Positions 1 through 11,484 are shown, counted from the stretch's first letter. The stretch is DNA of 64,000 nt from Schistosoma haematobium (GCF_000699445.3 NC_067202.1:1779565-1843564); one strand, 5' to 3'. Numbers and translations: made by a program. The notes: generated by a model from the letters alone, not told the origin.

Positions 1-115
1 ACGATAGGGTGAAATGGCCATACAGTGCTTCCAGATTTTCCGTGGTGGTCAAGCCTGAACAGACGCATGATCTTAACCATAGAAACTACTATAATATTCA
101 CAAAACCCATCTGAT
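1..115 (+). repeat. Family H element, 3' end fragment
   Basis: This is the terminal part of the tRNA-like hammerhead element described at 9815-10045. It contains cagtgcttccag, the reversed terminus tggtggtc..agcc, and a terminal motif related to ccacaaaaccccttctgata. It is cut by the window start. Confidence 0.7.
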
Positions 116-269
116 ATTAATCATATATGGCGATTTGGGTTAGCACATATATGTATGCTTATTCAAAGATTCAATGAATAAGTGAGCATAGTAACAAAAT
201 AATAGAAATAAAATGTAATATTCTTATTGAAAACTTAAAATAATGACTGTCGAAAGAATGTCATAAGTC

Positions 270-545
270 AATCAGTCAACTACAATGTCGAACCAAGCAG
301 ACATAAATGCATCGGTCCAAGTTGCCATACCTCATTAACACGAACAAGATGAACACAAAATTCATAGAAGTAGTTACTTCAATTGTAGTAATATATAAAA
401 GGAAGATTGCATATAAGGATATAGTACAGGAAGAAAGAATTGGTTCGTAGAAAGAAAGATATGAAGCGATTTTAATCTCATAGTTTAAGGAAAGACAGAG
501 ATTGTATACACCTACGCCATTGTGATCAATTCTGGGCCATGTCAC
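270..545 (-). repeat. Family Q non-LTR retrotransposon 3' tail fragment
   Basis: It shares gttgccatacc, ttcgtagaaagaaag and the cctacgccattgtgatc..ttctgg segment with the better copy at 11485-12010. A family H fragment (about 546-625, plus) abuts it. Confidence 0.6.
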
Positions 546-877
546 TAAGAGAGACGTATCGGCTGTCCACTGCTTCCAGGTTCTCCATGGTGGTCTAGCC
601 TCAATTGACTCATGATCTCAACTGTTGAAAATAATGATAATGATAATAATTCATGGTTATTCTATAATAAGTCTTCTTCTTGAACCCATATTACTAACTT
701 ACTAGCTTCTCCCTATAACTTCAGATTACTTAACGCTTAAAGTGGAACGGTAGAAAACAAAGGTGTAAGATATAGGTAAATGTTTAACTAAAAGCTTAGT
801 TCATCTACAATAACACAAAATTATCTTCTATGTGTGGTATGACTTGAAACTTGGGTCGATCTTTACCCCGTGCCAAT

Positions 878-1236
878 TGTTGCGTCCTTGACTGAAAAGG
901 TTAGAGAGCAGTGTATTATAGATCGAATCAGTGACACGGAAAACACGTAATGAACGGCCTAGAGTTCTGACTGGTCCCGCTTCCCTGTCTAGCCCAGCCA
1001 GTTGCGTCCAGAACACAAGTCACAACCTCTGAGATATGAATCGTTATATTTCAGACATACTCTGTTTATATACCAACCAAACAGACCACATCGTACCATA
1101 AAAATAGAAAACAACATCTGTACAATATTTAACAAGTGAAATAAATAATGGCCAATAGGGAATGTCCATTTAACGTCCAAGGACATCATTAGACGTAACA
1201 TCATAATGATTGGTATACTCCTCAGCATCCCTAACA
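878..1236 (-). repeat. LTR-like repeat, type 1, copy 1
   Basis: On the minus strand it starts TGTTAGGGATGC and ends CGCAACA (TG..CA ends). It contains a TATA-like TATATAAACAGAGTATG about two-fifths in. A second copy is at 6774-7113. No internal region is attached, so it is probably a solo LTR. No convincing target duplication was seen. Confidence 0.6.
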
Positions 1237-1390
1237 ATGTGTATTTGGTAATCATTTTGGGATTTGAAAATATAGTCAATAATCGTTCAGAATTTGACAT
1301 ATAATCTATCACTACTACAAAAGTCTTCAAGGTATAGGCATATCAAGTGAAACATTGACAGCTTATTTTATAATATTGCAAAGATCTTAT

Positions 1391-1877
1391 TGTTATGACT
1401 TGATATCCGGCTTTTTTTATCAAGGGATTTATCCACCAATCAAAATACGACTTATACAATCTTAGCACTGTGCCAAACCAGTGACGTTCGACCGATATGG
1501 GCAGTCTAGCGTCCTTATTTGGTCCTATGTCCGCCTAACCCATCCACCTGAGTTCAGAACACCAAACACCAGCTTCCAATATGCCAATCGAATCGAATCA
1601 TTTATTTCAGACATCATACTGGGTTTATACATCAATCGAACAGACCGCAACGTACCATAAAATAGGAAATAACATTTGTAAACAATAAAGCCAAAAAGTG
1701 TCTGTGAACATGGGAGGCAGCAGTCAATAAACTGAGCATAGCTTAAGAACCGTAAATCGTACAATAATAAATTATAGGTCAAAATGAAGCTTATAATAAG
1801 AGGAATACAAATATACATAATCTAGTTACTGAATAGTTATACTATAAGAATATATAGATAATATTAGTCCATTAAGA
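1391..1877 (-). repeat. LTR-like repeat, type 2, copy 1
   Basis: It is the inverted counterpart of 18226-18709. It shares the TTTCCTATTTTATGGT..GCGGTCTGTT block and the TATA-like segment. One end is tgttatgact. Right boundary approximate. Confidence 0.6.
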
Positions 1878-2039
1878 AGTCTCAGAAGTTACTCGTCATG
1901 TATCCTTCAGTAGGATGTAACACTTATAATGTAAATAACATAGCATATCCAAATTCCGTATTCATGCTTCATTCAATTACAATTACAGTTCATTCATTCT
2001 AATGATTATAAACTGTTAATATTTGAAATTAACAGTATT

Positions 2040-2160
2040 TGGTCCAAATCTCAGAGTATACATCATCTATGAAATGAAGTTATATCCAACTGACGAGTCT
2101 TAACTAAGACGAAACACACATTCTTGATCTTTATTTATAATGAATCCTTTTAAATTATAT
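2040..2160 (+). repeat. Sm-alpha-like SINE fragment
   Basis: It contains the ribozyme part of Sm-alpha (2083-2128) preceded by a tctcagagtatacatc block like that of other copies. The tRNA-like head is not recognisable. Confidence 0.55.
2083..2128 (+). ncRNA. Hammerhead ribozyme core, Sm-alpha type
   Basis: It has core CTGACGA (2090-2096), a perfect 4-bp stem II GTCT/AGAC around TAACTA, and GAAA at 2111-2114. Stem III is degraded (cacaca) and stem I is only partly complementary (atccaa with ttgat). The core is intact but activity is doubtful. Confidence 0.5.
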
Positions 2161-2182
2161 TTTATGTTTTTTCTTGTTTTAG

Positions 2183-2257
2183 AAAACTTTATCACATGGT
2201 CTAACAACAGCACAAGCTCAACTAATCAAAAGTCCAACTCAACGATTATTAATGCAA
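2183..2257 (+). CDS. Putative internal exon of an unrecognised plus-strand gene
   Basis: A 75-nt open segment lies between a long pyrimidine-rich acceptor (ttttatgttttttcttgttttag) and a consensus donor (ATGCAA|GTAAGT). Frame 1 reads KTLSHGLTTAQAQLIKSP then TQRLLMQ, phase 0 at both ends. Frame 3 is open as well, so the frame is not certain. It is not part of any repeat seen elsewhere in the window. I do not recognise the peptide. It could be the penultimate exon of a gene converging on the kinase gene, with upstream exons outside the window, or a chance splice-site pair. Confidence 0.35.
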
Positions 2258-2489
2258 GTAAGTTGAAGCAAACAACAACAACAAGGAGGGTATAGATAGT
2301 TGACATTAGTAAGATAACGATTAAAACTTAGATAGAATTGAATAGTCGTTTTGTTCTCAAATGTAACTCTTTAGGTAGTGATTAGTTATAACTGAATTAA
2401 TGATTGAACAATGAAATTCAAATAAGAAGTCATAATTACTAAGATCTTAATCATGTTAGATATGAGATAAATATCACTAAAGGAAATAG

Positions 2490-2572
2490 ATGATGATGGA
2501 GAATGTTGGTGAGCGGCCTATACTCCTTCATGAGGAGTAACAGGCATAAATAAGTAAGTAAGTATATCAATG
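2490..2572 (+). repeat. SR2-like (RTE) 3' end
   Basis: gagcggcctatactccttcatgaggagtaacaggc followed by aaataagtaagtaagta is the 3' terminus seen after the reverse-transcriptase fragments at 42650-42700 and 24025-24092. Confidence 0.7.
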
Positions 2573-2682
2573 AATTATAGATCAATCAACTCAATATTTA
2601 ATGATAACCACGAGATTTGTACATCCTGTGAAGATAAATGAAATAAAAGAAACAAATTTTAATCAACCTTAAATTCTATCAC

Positions 2683-3229
2683 TTACTTACTTAACAAGAC
2701 AACTATTTCGTTGTAGTTGAGAATTTCATCTGTATGGGTCGATTTCCTATACACTTGAGTTTCCAGTTTTCTTGTGTCGGTTCTAGTGATTAATATATCC
2801 AAGAATGATAGTTTGTTGTTTGAATTTTGTTCCATTGTGAACTTGATGTCATCGAAGATGTTATTGATCAGCTTGTAAGTGTTTTCCAGCTCATTCTTTT
2901 TAATGATGACGAATGTGTCGTCTACATAGCGAATCCATATTTTTGGCTTGATCACTGGTAATATCGTGGCTTCTAGTCTTTGCATCACTGCTTCTGCGAT
3001 CAGTCCTAATATTGGTGATCCCATTGGTATCCCTTTCGTTTGTTCGTAGATTTTGTTGTTGAATTAAAAATATGTTGTTAGGCATAAGTCGATCAGTTCT
3101 AGTAGACTTTGAATTTGAAGCTTCGTGTACTTAGTGAGATATGTGTCATTGATGAGGAGCTGGGATATGGTTTCTTTTGCTAACCTTGATTCAATTGAGG
3201 TGAATAACGCTGTTACATCGGAGGATACC
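2683..3229 (-). pseudogene. Penelope-like element reverse transcriptase fragment (Perere-10-like)
   Basis: On the minus strand the frame reads VSSDVTALFTSI, then TTYF, a stop codon near 3064, then FNNKIYEQTKGIPMGSPI, IWIRYVDDTFVIIKKNE, KLSFLDILITR, VYRKSTHTD. These are ordered Penelope-clade RT motifs: DVTALFTS, G-MGSP, the YVDD catalytic box, and the FLD and YRK.THTD blocks. No GIY-YIG endonuclease is visible downstream, so it is a short broken copy. The stop at YF* and the missing ends make it a pseudogene. The clade is clear from motifs; the exact family name is an inference. Confidence 0.85.
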
Positions 3230-3764
3230 AACACGTCATACAACTATTTCGTCCTATGGTTAAGGTTCTTTAGCTATGTACATATACATATTCACAAAGA
3301 ACCGGATTCAGAATATTCTTATGCAGTTGGCGATCTTTTAAACTTTGTATGGATGAATTAACATCCAAGGTACGACATTCCTAACTTTATTCAATTTTGA
3401 ATATTCTAAGACTAATATTGATTCTCATTATCAATATTTGTCTTACATAACTGACATGCTAGAGTTTCGTGACAGAAATCTTATCATGATCCTTGTTGAA
3501 GTTAGGCATACTGATCGTTGTTATGTTCAACAATAGTACAAAAGAGATGTCCAATGCTCCCTAATTTTTTATTGGTTATCTGGGTTAAGTGAGTTGGTAT
3601 GTGATATAAACTATAAATATCTAATAATCTTCAAAGACCCACTATTCAATTGATTATGAATTTGCTTAATTTTGCTGAACGATGTAATTAGTCCTACAAG
3701 TATAATTGAATTGATAAATGAATATAGATATGATGAGTTTAGATAGGATGTTTTTATTTCTGAA

Positions 3765-3955
3765 TATGGAGGATCCACCTAGGGCAGTTGGAAAACCCTG
3801 ATTCCAAACCAGTTGTGCACATAGGCTTCAAGTCAAAGGCTCGGGATATGTCCCCCCTAAGAAAACCACCTCTTTCGGTTTGAACATCGGGCAGTATCTC
3901 AGCTATCGTTTTACCAATGTTAGCGTTTAAATAAATAAAATAAATTTTTGATTAT
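3765..3955 (+). repeat. Family A repeat fragment with (AAAT)n tail
   Basis: It contains ggatccacctagggcagttgg, the aaaaccctgattccaaacc block and a (AAAT)n tail, as in the fuller copy at 30330-30870. Confidence 0.65.
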
Positions 3956-4969
3956 AATAATCTTATGATTATGTAACAACATGTTGAATGAGTGTACAAT
4001 CAACAATTTTAGGATAAAGTGTCTCTTAACGACAATGATGGAAAGGGTTAAGGATAGTAGATAATCAGCGAAATCTATATGCTTAACTTGGAACGATTCT
4101 AATCCATATTATCTAACATGTCTAACAATTGGTTGTGGTTATCAGGTGAACCCTAATCAGTTCAATAGTTAGTGAGTTTATAAACTGATAGTATGCCTCT
4201 GATTGGTCACCCCTCTAGCTCAACTCCAATTTATTACTATATCAGGAAATATCACATGTTGAGTAAGACGGTAATCATACATAAGTAATACATATCCCAG
4301 TCACCACATTCTCTAAATAAGTAGTCCTTCATCAACTGATTTATTTTGTCGTTGAATTGTCCAAATATATCCGATCACTACTTTGAAGATATCTATAACC
4401 AATTACTAGTAACATGACCTATTAAACTACCTCAAAGAGTGAGATTATAACAATAAATTATCCTTTTAAGATGAATGTAATAAGCATAGCAACAAGAAGA
4501 TTTCTTCGTTTGTTCATATATCCAAGTCATAAAATGGATAATTTTGATCATTTGTAATGTTCAATAAGTTTTCTTTGTTGATACCATGGTTACATTTAAT
4601 TAGATCTCCATGTTAACTAACTGTATACAATTCAGAAGGAAACTTTAATTCACTAAACTTTCGTAGTTGTTGTCATTTATGAATCTTTACTTCTTTTGAT
4701 CAGTGATATTACTAATAGACTATTTCAATATATGTAACTAACTTAGAATCTTGAAAGAGAACATTCATAAGTGTGAATCTTATATATAAAACTTTTTAAC
4801 GGATTACATTCTAACATTTAACAAAATATAATTCATAGTCTATTCAACTATTTCTTTTCTTCTTCCTCCCGCTCCCACTCTCTGTCTCTCTGTGAATGTC
4901 TCTATTTAGAGTCTCCCATCAACTGATTATTGATTGAATAATCAACAATACTAACTGTTATGTTTACAG

Positions 4970-4984
4970 TCTGAAAAAGGTTAG
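4970..4984 (+). CDS. Putative terminal exon (4 codons plus stop) of the plus-strand gene
   Basis: A strong-looking 3' splice site, with a branch-like ctaac 18 nt upstream of tttacag, is followed in phase 0 by TCT GAA AAA GGT TAG (SEKG stop). It would follow the exon at 2183-2257. The next ~1.2 kb is repeat-poor and could be 3' UTR. It could also be a 10-nt microexon (TCTGAAAAAG|GTTAGT). The support is splice consensus only. Confidence 0.25.
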   Translation, partial: SEKG

Positions 4985-6250
4985 TAGAATATATTAATTG
5001 AATTGATTTATGATTGATAATCAATATCATCATTATTGCGTAACATCACCACAGTAACAAACTATTTCATTTGTTGCTGTCTTTTGCTCATATGTTTTTG
5101 TTGTTGTTGTTTTTGTTATTGACAATAACTTCCTATTTGTATGTATATCACTAATTATGTCATCCTGAACGATTATGAACTGTTTGTCATTTGATTCTGT
5201 GATTTTGCATCATTCAAATGGATAACCATTTTATTTTACATTCACAACATACTACTATTCATCAATCAATCAATCAATGATCATTTATACTACTTATATT
5301 GATTATTATTAGTAGTAGTGAAAATCTTATTAAAAAAGTATATATATATATAATCCTGATCATGAATTAGATATTCTCTTTTCTTCTCTCTTATACATTT
5401 CATTATTACTTTCATGATTGTTCTAAGAGAATAATGAACAAAAGGATCCATTCATTGATTCATTCATCTGTGATCAATATCAATCAAACAAGGAATTGAT
5501 TTATTGATTTTCTTTCTTTTTTTGTTTTTTTTCTTTCTTTTTTTGAAATAAAAAGGAAATCAGTAGGAAACTAATTTTTTTTAAAAATTATTTCTTTATT
5601 TATTTCAATTTGATTATTTCTATAACTAACCATTCAATGACTCTTGTTACAATGCTCCTGTTATAGAATACAAATAAGAATGAGAGCCTAGGAAGTATCA
5701 TTCCACTTCTCCCTCTCTCTCTATATATACTACTAATATTGTAGTGAGTAGTATCTGCAGTATGTTTTTTATACACACACATTTGGAACTTCGTAAAAAC
5801 ATTAGGCAAACTTTCGAACACAAACACACATATACTCCTTCTTTTACATCTGTGTGTGTGTCATTTCCATTTTTCGTCTCTGTTGGGCTCATCAGTTCCA
5901 TCGAACAAAATGATTTCCAAATTACTATTATTATGATTTGTCTTTATATTAAAAAAATCCCAATTTCAATTTATGGTTATATTGAATGGAACTATTAAGC
6001 CAGTTATAATTGAATTCATTGAGAATGGCTTATCAACAATTGATGCCTATTTTTATTCTCAATAAAAATCTTTATATTCTATCGAATTTTTTTTTAATTA
6101 TTAAAATGACTATTACTATTTTGATTATTATTATTATTCTCTTTGTTGCTATGGTGACAAGTAATTTGACATCTTACTTTGTATATTTTTTTCAATTATT
6201 TTATAAAAAGAAAAAAGAAAAAAAACATTGATGACAATTTTTTTTTATTG
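4985..6250 (+). other. Repeat-poor AT-rich stretch, possible 3' UTR
   Basis: No family member from elsewhere in the window is seen here. It has T- and A-rich tracts, CAAT repeats at about 5263-5277 and AATAAA-type signals near 5547, 6060 and 6250. Small open frames are low-complexity and are not supported as genes. Confidence 0.3.
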
Positions 6251-6773
6251 AAATAAAACAAGAAATATATTTCTCACTTTTGTATTCGTATGAAAGAGAT
6301 GATGAAGATGATGGTATATTCACTATTGATAGTCTGGAATACCTCCTGAATGAATGTTTAATGTTAGCATGGGATTCTTCATCAGTGTTGATTATTCATC
6401 ACTATTTGGGTCTTAAGTGAGAATACTTATTCTCTAGAATGGATAAGCTGGAATTCATTAATGTTATTATTATCAATGTCTCATTTCAATCAATTCCTAT
6501 TGGGAGGAAGAGGATATTCAGGAATTCGAGGTCTATATATTTGTAATCTAACTAAGATCAGTTGATGATGTTAAATGTGAAAACTATTTTCTATGTCTCA
6601 GTTGTTGACAAGTATCCTTATCGTTCGTCATTAGTATCTAATCGTTTTCTCATTAGATATTGTATATATATATATGTTAAGTGGTTGGAATGATTCTAAA
6701 GACAATCCTCATTGGATATAGATTTTGAGCTAATCAATACTCACCTCTACAAATGTTGTAACGTGTTGTGACT

Positions 6774-7113
6774 GCAGGTTTTGATAGCAGCGTTTTATCG
6801 ATCGATTCAGTGACACGTAAACACGTAATGAACGACCTAGAGTCCCGATTGGTTCCGCTTCCCTACCTAACCCAGCCAGTTGAGTCCAGAACACAAGTCT
6901 CAGCCTCTGAGTTATGAATCGTTATATTTCAAACATACTCTATTTATATACCAAACAAACAAACCACATCGTACCATAAAATAGAAAACAACATTTACAC
7001 AATATTTAACGAGTGAAATAAATATCGACCAATAAGGAGTGTGCATTTAAAGTCTAAGGTCACCGTTAGACTTAACATGATCATTATTGGTATATTCCTC
7101 TGCATCCCTAACA
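6774..7113 (-). repeat. LTR-like repeat, type 1, copy 2
   Basis: It is collinear with 878-1236 throughout, including the gtgacacg..aaacacgtaatgaacg block and the TATA-like segment. Ends are TG..CA. Solo; target duplication not evident. Confidence 0.6.
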
Positions 7114-7224
7114 ACAAAAAACTTACTTGTGATTGTCGGACTCGAACTTTTTCCAGTCCACTTTAACAGATTATGACGTTATTATTCAAATTAAATTTTG
7201 AGTGAGTAATTTGTGTCATATTTA

Positions 7225-7412
7225 TTTACAATGGGTCATTTGAAGCTAGACCACCATGGAAAACCTGGAAGAACTAGACAGCTGTTTCGTCCTATCGTGT
7301 GACTCCTCAGCAGTGCGCACCCACGATTCCTCACCCCGCGAGATTCGAACCCGGGACCTGTCGGTCTCACACGCGAACACTGAACCACTAGATCACTGAG
7401 CGGGCATGCAAC
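7225..7412 (-). repeat. Family H element, tRNA-like part
   Basis: On the minus strand: A-box-like tagtggttcag, B-box-like GGTTCGAATC, then a hammerhead core (7273-7316) and the terminus ccatggtggtctagctt. Confidence 0.7.
7273..7316 (-). ncRNA. Hammerhead-like core in family H copy
   Basis: CTGAGGA (7310-7304), stem II arm GTCA..GGAC with one mismatch, GAAA (7288-7285), then CAGCTGTC. Stem I is mismatched (GCACTG against TAGTTC). Confidence 0.45.
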
Positions 7413-8117
7413 GGATATACCTCTTGAAGACAGTCACTAGTGAGCATATGTTGATTAGTATCAGAAGAGGTTTTTGTGAATAATATAGTAATTTCAATGG
7501 TTAAGATCATGAGTTTTATTTATCCCTTAGTTACCATCAAATTCTATTGATCAATTTGCAATCAGTATTCTCATTAGTCTTGTCATAACGACTTGTCATT
7601 CGATACATGATATTGATTTGTTAGATAGTTAAAGATATTGACTGGAACCAGTGAATCAATAAACAGAATGAACATAGAACAAGTGATAATTACAATTGTG
7701 AATCGAAGTGATTGATGGTTATGTTTGTTTGTTTGTTTGTTGAATCTGTTTAGCGCTTATTTAGTTTTATCGATCAATGTACGTTCTAATCTCATAATGA
7801 AAAATCATTCCTCTTTCAATTAATAGATCTCAAGTACGAAAAAAAAGATGAAACTTAGACTTTGATTCACGAAGTCATCTAGTATGAGGTGATACAGTTT
7901 AGCCCGAAGTCGTCAGTACAGATATATACTTAGATGAAGATATATGTAGTATCATCCTGATATATACAATAGAAAGGGGTTCAGTAGAGTATTAAATATA
8001 GTTAAATAGAATATTCCAAGTTGACAACAAGATTTAAAATCAATACTCTTGTCATTGTATCCATGTTGATTGATTTTAATCGAACTGCTTCAACAGTCAT
8101 TTTATTTGGATGTTTGT

Positions 8118-8660
8118 GAAATACAATACTCCTCATAGAGGAGCATAGGTCGACCATAGGTCCAACCCTGGCCTGAGAAATCCTTCTTTCCAATTGCTTT
8201 TCATGCTTTTCATGTCTACTTCCGATTCCCAACGTAATGTGTTCTTTGGCCTTCCTCTTTTCCGCCTTCCTTCAGGATTCCAAGTCAGGGCTTGTCTCGT
8301 GGTGCAGTTTGGTCATTTCCATAATGTATGTCTTATCCATTTCCAACGTCTTATCCTAATTTCCTTTTCAGTTGGAACATGGTTTGTTCTCTCTCACAGT
8401 AGGCTGTTGCTAATGATATCCGGCCAATGGATGTTGAGTATCTTGCGTAGACAACTATTTATAAATACTTGAACCTTCTTGATGATGGTTGTGGTAGTTC
8501 TCCAAGTTTCAGCTTCGTACAATAGCATTGTCTTGACGTTCATATTATTATTGGTTCACAGACAGCTTTTGTGAGTTCCATATGTTCTTCAATTGAAAGA
8601 ATGCTCTGCTAATCCTCGCCTTTACGTCTGCATGCGATCCTCCTTCCCAGGCATACATAT
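8118..8660 (-). pseudogene. SR2-like (RTE) reverse-transcriptase C-terminal fragment
   Basis: It is homologous in order to the plus-strand copy at 41920-42700, reading backwards from the 3' cctatgctcct end through NTLRREV, the [16 protein letters not shown] segment and the KKVQVFINSCLRK segment. It carries several frameshifts and stops, with no intact frame. Confidence 0.7.
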
Positions 8661-8829
8661 TTTCTTATATTTTGGGTTGCTTCTTGTAAATCACTTGTTC
8701 ATCCCACATGAATTCTAATTGATTGACAACTAGATAAAATCTAACAAGGTCATAATCGTCAGTATAGAACATTTTCATTACAATCAGAATGGGGTTTTAG
8801 AGATGATGACTTAGTTTTTGATTGAGATC

Positions 8830-8990
8830 ATTAACCGATTGATGTTAGACCACCATTCAAAGTCTGGAAGAACTGGATGACCTTTTCGGCCTATTGTGGG
8901 ACTCCTAATCAATGAGAATCTACGATTCATTACAAGACTGACTTTGACATTGGGTAATATTGATTCAGTTCCCTTATTATTGAAAATAGC
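8830..8990 (-). repeat. Family H fragment, degraded
   Basis: The terminus tagaccaccattcaaagtctggaag and a broken ribozyme part (ttttcggcctattgtgggactcct) are seen. The tRNA-like part is nearly lost. Confidence 0.5.
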
Positions 8991-9252
8991 GTTTGATACA
9001 AAGCATAAACTGAAATAAAACTTTAATCAAATGACGGTAACTTCAAATTATTGAACGTCACAGATTCTTTGTAGGTCAAACTAGAATCAAGGATACATTT
9101 CCACTTCTAATTTAAACTTCAAAATGAAGCTTAAAATCAATACTTATCACTGTGTACGTTAAAATATTATTCACTAGGTGATTCATTTGCATTAGTTACT
9201 ATGTAACCAGAGATTAGGATCAATGATCATAAGCACCCAATATTATGACTAC

Positions 9253-9521
9253 TGTAGTCAACAAACACTCAGGTGGGGAGAACCAATTCGTTGTTGAATA
9301 CAAAATTACCAAGTTTTTCATTAAATGTGAAAACCATACATCAAATACTTCATTTGTAAATCCACCATTCATAGTTCCTTCATTGCTATTATAATAATAC
9401 TCTCTGTTTACATTCCCGTTCTCTTCTATTCGATCTTCTCAACCTTCTACTGCCAGGCATTCTACTTCTGATTGATGCTGTATACTACGTATGTATGTCG
9501 TCATAAATAGCATACACCACA
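9253..9521 (-). repeat. Solo LTR, family L, with 4-bp target duplication
   Basis: It runs from TGTAGTCAAC to ATACACCACA and is flanked by CTAC on both sides (9249-9252 and 9522-9525). It is the same LTR as 20707-20998, 51599-51881 and the miniature element at 39277. Confidence 0.75.
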
Positions 9522-9717
9522 CTACTACTAATACTACTGACAATAATAACGATCATAACAGAGTCTAACCAAGAACTATTTATAAGTAGTATCGATACAT
9601 TGGATCAAGTAGCTTATATGTTTGTTAATCACGTTTCTAGTTGAACAAATTGTGTTTATGATGAATTCATACTCTAAACTTTGTTTTAGTATCTGATGTT
9701 ATTGGCATACTCTTAAT

Positions 9718-10045
9718 CGGTTGAAATCATGAGTCAATTGAAGCTAGACCACCATGGAAAACTTGTAAACACTGGAGTTAAACCAAGTCTGTTGTGAGAT
9801 ATCAACTCACTGCCGGGTCAGTGGTCTAGTTGGTTAAGCGCCTGGCGCGAGACGGATAGGTACTGGGCTCGAATCTCGCGGGGGCGTGGTCTTGGATGCG
9901 CACTGCTGAGGAGTCCCACACTAGGACGAAACGGCCGTCCAGTGCTTCCAGGTTTCCCATGGTGGCCTAGCTTCAACTGACTCACGATTTCAACCAGTAA
10001 AATTTCTAAAATCTCCACAAAACCCCTTCTGATACTCTTAATTGG
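9718..10045 (+). repeat. Family H element, best-preserved 3' half
   Basis: A terminal fragment (9718-9770) is followed by a tRNA-like pol III head (A-box-like GGTCTAGTTGGTTAAGCG at 9832-9841 region, B-box-like GGCTCGAATCTCG), the hammerhead at 9900-9945, then the terminus ccatggtggcctagc..ccacaaaaccccttctgata. The outer ~90 bp is the inverse of the opposite end seen at 26880 and 38282. Confidence 0.75.
9900..9945 (+). ncRNA. Hammerhead ribozyme, family H, near-intact
   Basis: Stem I GCACTG/CAGTGC is perfect. The core is CTGAGGA (9906-9912), stem II is GTCC CACACTA GGAC, then GAAA (9928-9931), CGGCC and cleavage triplet GTC (9937-9939). All invariant hammerhead positions are present. Stem III is minimal (CGGCCG), as in Sm-alpha, so self-cleavage may need a dimer or be weak. 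Confidence 0.7.
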
Positions 10046-10529
10046 TTGAAGATTACAAGTGACCTATAAAAAATCCACTCCCTCCCATTTCCTCCCCTCC
10101 CCAGTAACATTAAATCATGTTTATTTTCCTATCAATATTTTTATGCAAAATGTTAATCTGTTACGTAAAAACAACCTAGTCTGTCGGTTAGCTGGCTATT
10201 GATAACAGTTCAATTATGGAGACAGAGGAATCCCGTTAGTAATTCGTTCTCTTTAAGAATCATCGCCCGGCCAAATCCTATGACTAAATTTCATCTATCG
10301 ATCAGTATTCGTTTCATTCATTTAACGGCGGAAAATTTCCTTGTCAAAACCTGAAAATCCTAACTCATTACAATTACTATTGATTGAATATACCTGTTAT
10401 CTAATTCAATACAGATGTGTGTCCAGTTTTATCCTACTGGTTGAGTCAGCAGTCTATAAAAAAACCTATAACTTAATCATAACCAATGGGATCTTATTAT
10501 TATTGAATTTCTATGAAATCATGAACCGA

Positions 10530-10870
10530 TCAATGTTAGTCTTCAGCTGAAAACCTGGGAGTACTGGATGACCATTTCGTCGTACTAGTGAATAATCAAG
10601 TGTTGCACATTCACAGCCCCACACGTGGATCAAACACAGGATATGATGTTCTGTGTTTGAACTTCTATGCCACTTAGGTGGCATAGTTCCTGGCTCAATG
10701 GTCTTGAGCTTGAGTGTTCTTACACGGAACCATAAGCCCTGGGCTCAATCTATAGTTGTGTGGTCGTAGACGAGCTTTCCTTGAGAGTTCAATAGTATGA
10801 CGAAACAACCTCCCAGTATTTCTAGGTTTTAAGTGGAAGTCTAACTCAGATCAGTTCATGATTTTAAAGA
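10530..10870. repeat. Family H fragments, degraded, both orientations
   Basis: A minus fragment (about 10530-10640) is followed by a plus one (10685-10870) that keeps ggctcaatggtct..ttgagc, GGGCTCAATC and atgacgaaac. Ribozyme cores are broken. Confidence 0.5.
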
Positions 10871-11064
10871 AAACAATATACTACTTATTAAAGTCAAATA
10901 TCTCTATAAGCTGTTCACCAGCAAAAAAAAATAGAAGGAAGTTCGAACCGTTGAACTCAATGATTCGAATCCTAAACTCTTCAGCTAATTGTATGTAGCA
11001 GATAGGATAACTGATATCACCAGTTCTTCACTTTTTCAGTATTACAAGATTACATTTATATAAC

Positions 11065-11210
11065 ATAATTTATAACTACACCTGGAGTCCCTCTGGAGCT
11101 ATTGTCTATCCCAAGCCCGGATAAACGAGGACGGTTAGGCATGAGGTTAGCAACCCTATCCCGTAGTAAACTAACCCGCTGAAGAAAGCGCTAACCAGAA
11201 AATAATAAGT
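11065..11210 (+). repeat. Repeat fragment shared with the insertion at 15111-15356
   Basis: ctctggagctattg..cccaagcccggataaa and atcccgtagtaaactaaccc..gctaaccagaaaa match the second copy in order. Confidence 0.55.
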
Positions 11211-11484
11211 CAAATAACATACTTTATAATATCAAATAATACATAGTTGAATTAGAATTAGAATTTTCTTGACATTGATAGCATCACCCTTCATCATGTA
11301 GCTATATTAACAGTTCTGTGGATTGATTACATATTGCTTGTATTAAATAGAAAGAGTAATTGATTGAACAAAATAGTTGAAAAGTACCTAAGTTAGGGAG
11401 AATAAGAAGAAAAAGAGAAAGGAAATCAGAATGGAATGATCGGATGAAAGATTTTTATTCATATGCATTTGCTTAATACATAGA

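Noticed and set aside
878..1236. 4-bp target duplication (CAAT) around LTR type 1
   Set aside because: It works only if the right LTR end is placed inside the conserved terminus, so it is likely coincidental.
5600..6231. Several 67-84 codon frames on both strands
   Set aside because: They are low-complexity AT-rich frames with no splice or homology support; the region is better read as non-coding, possibly 3' UTR.
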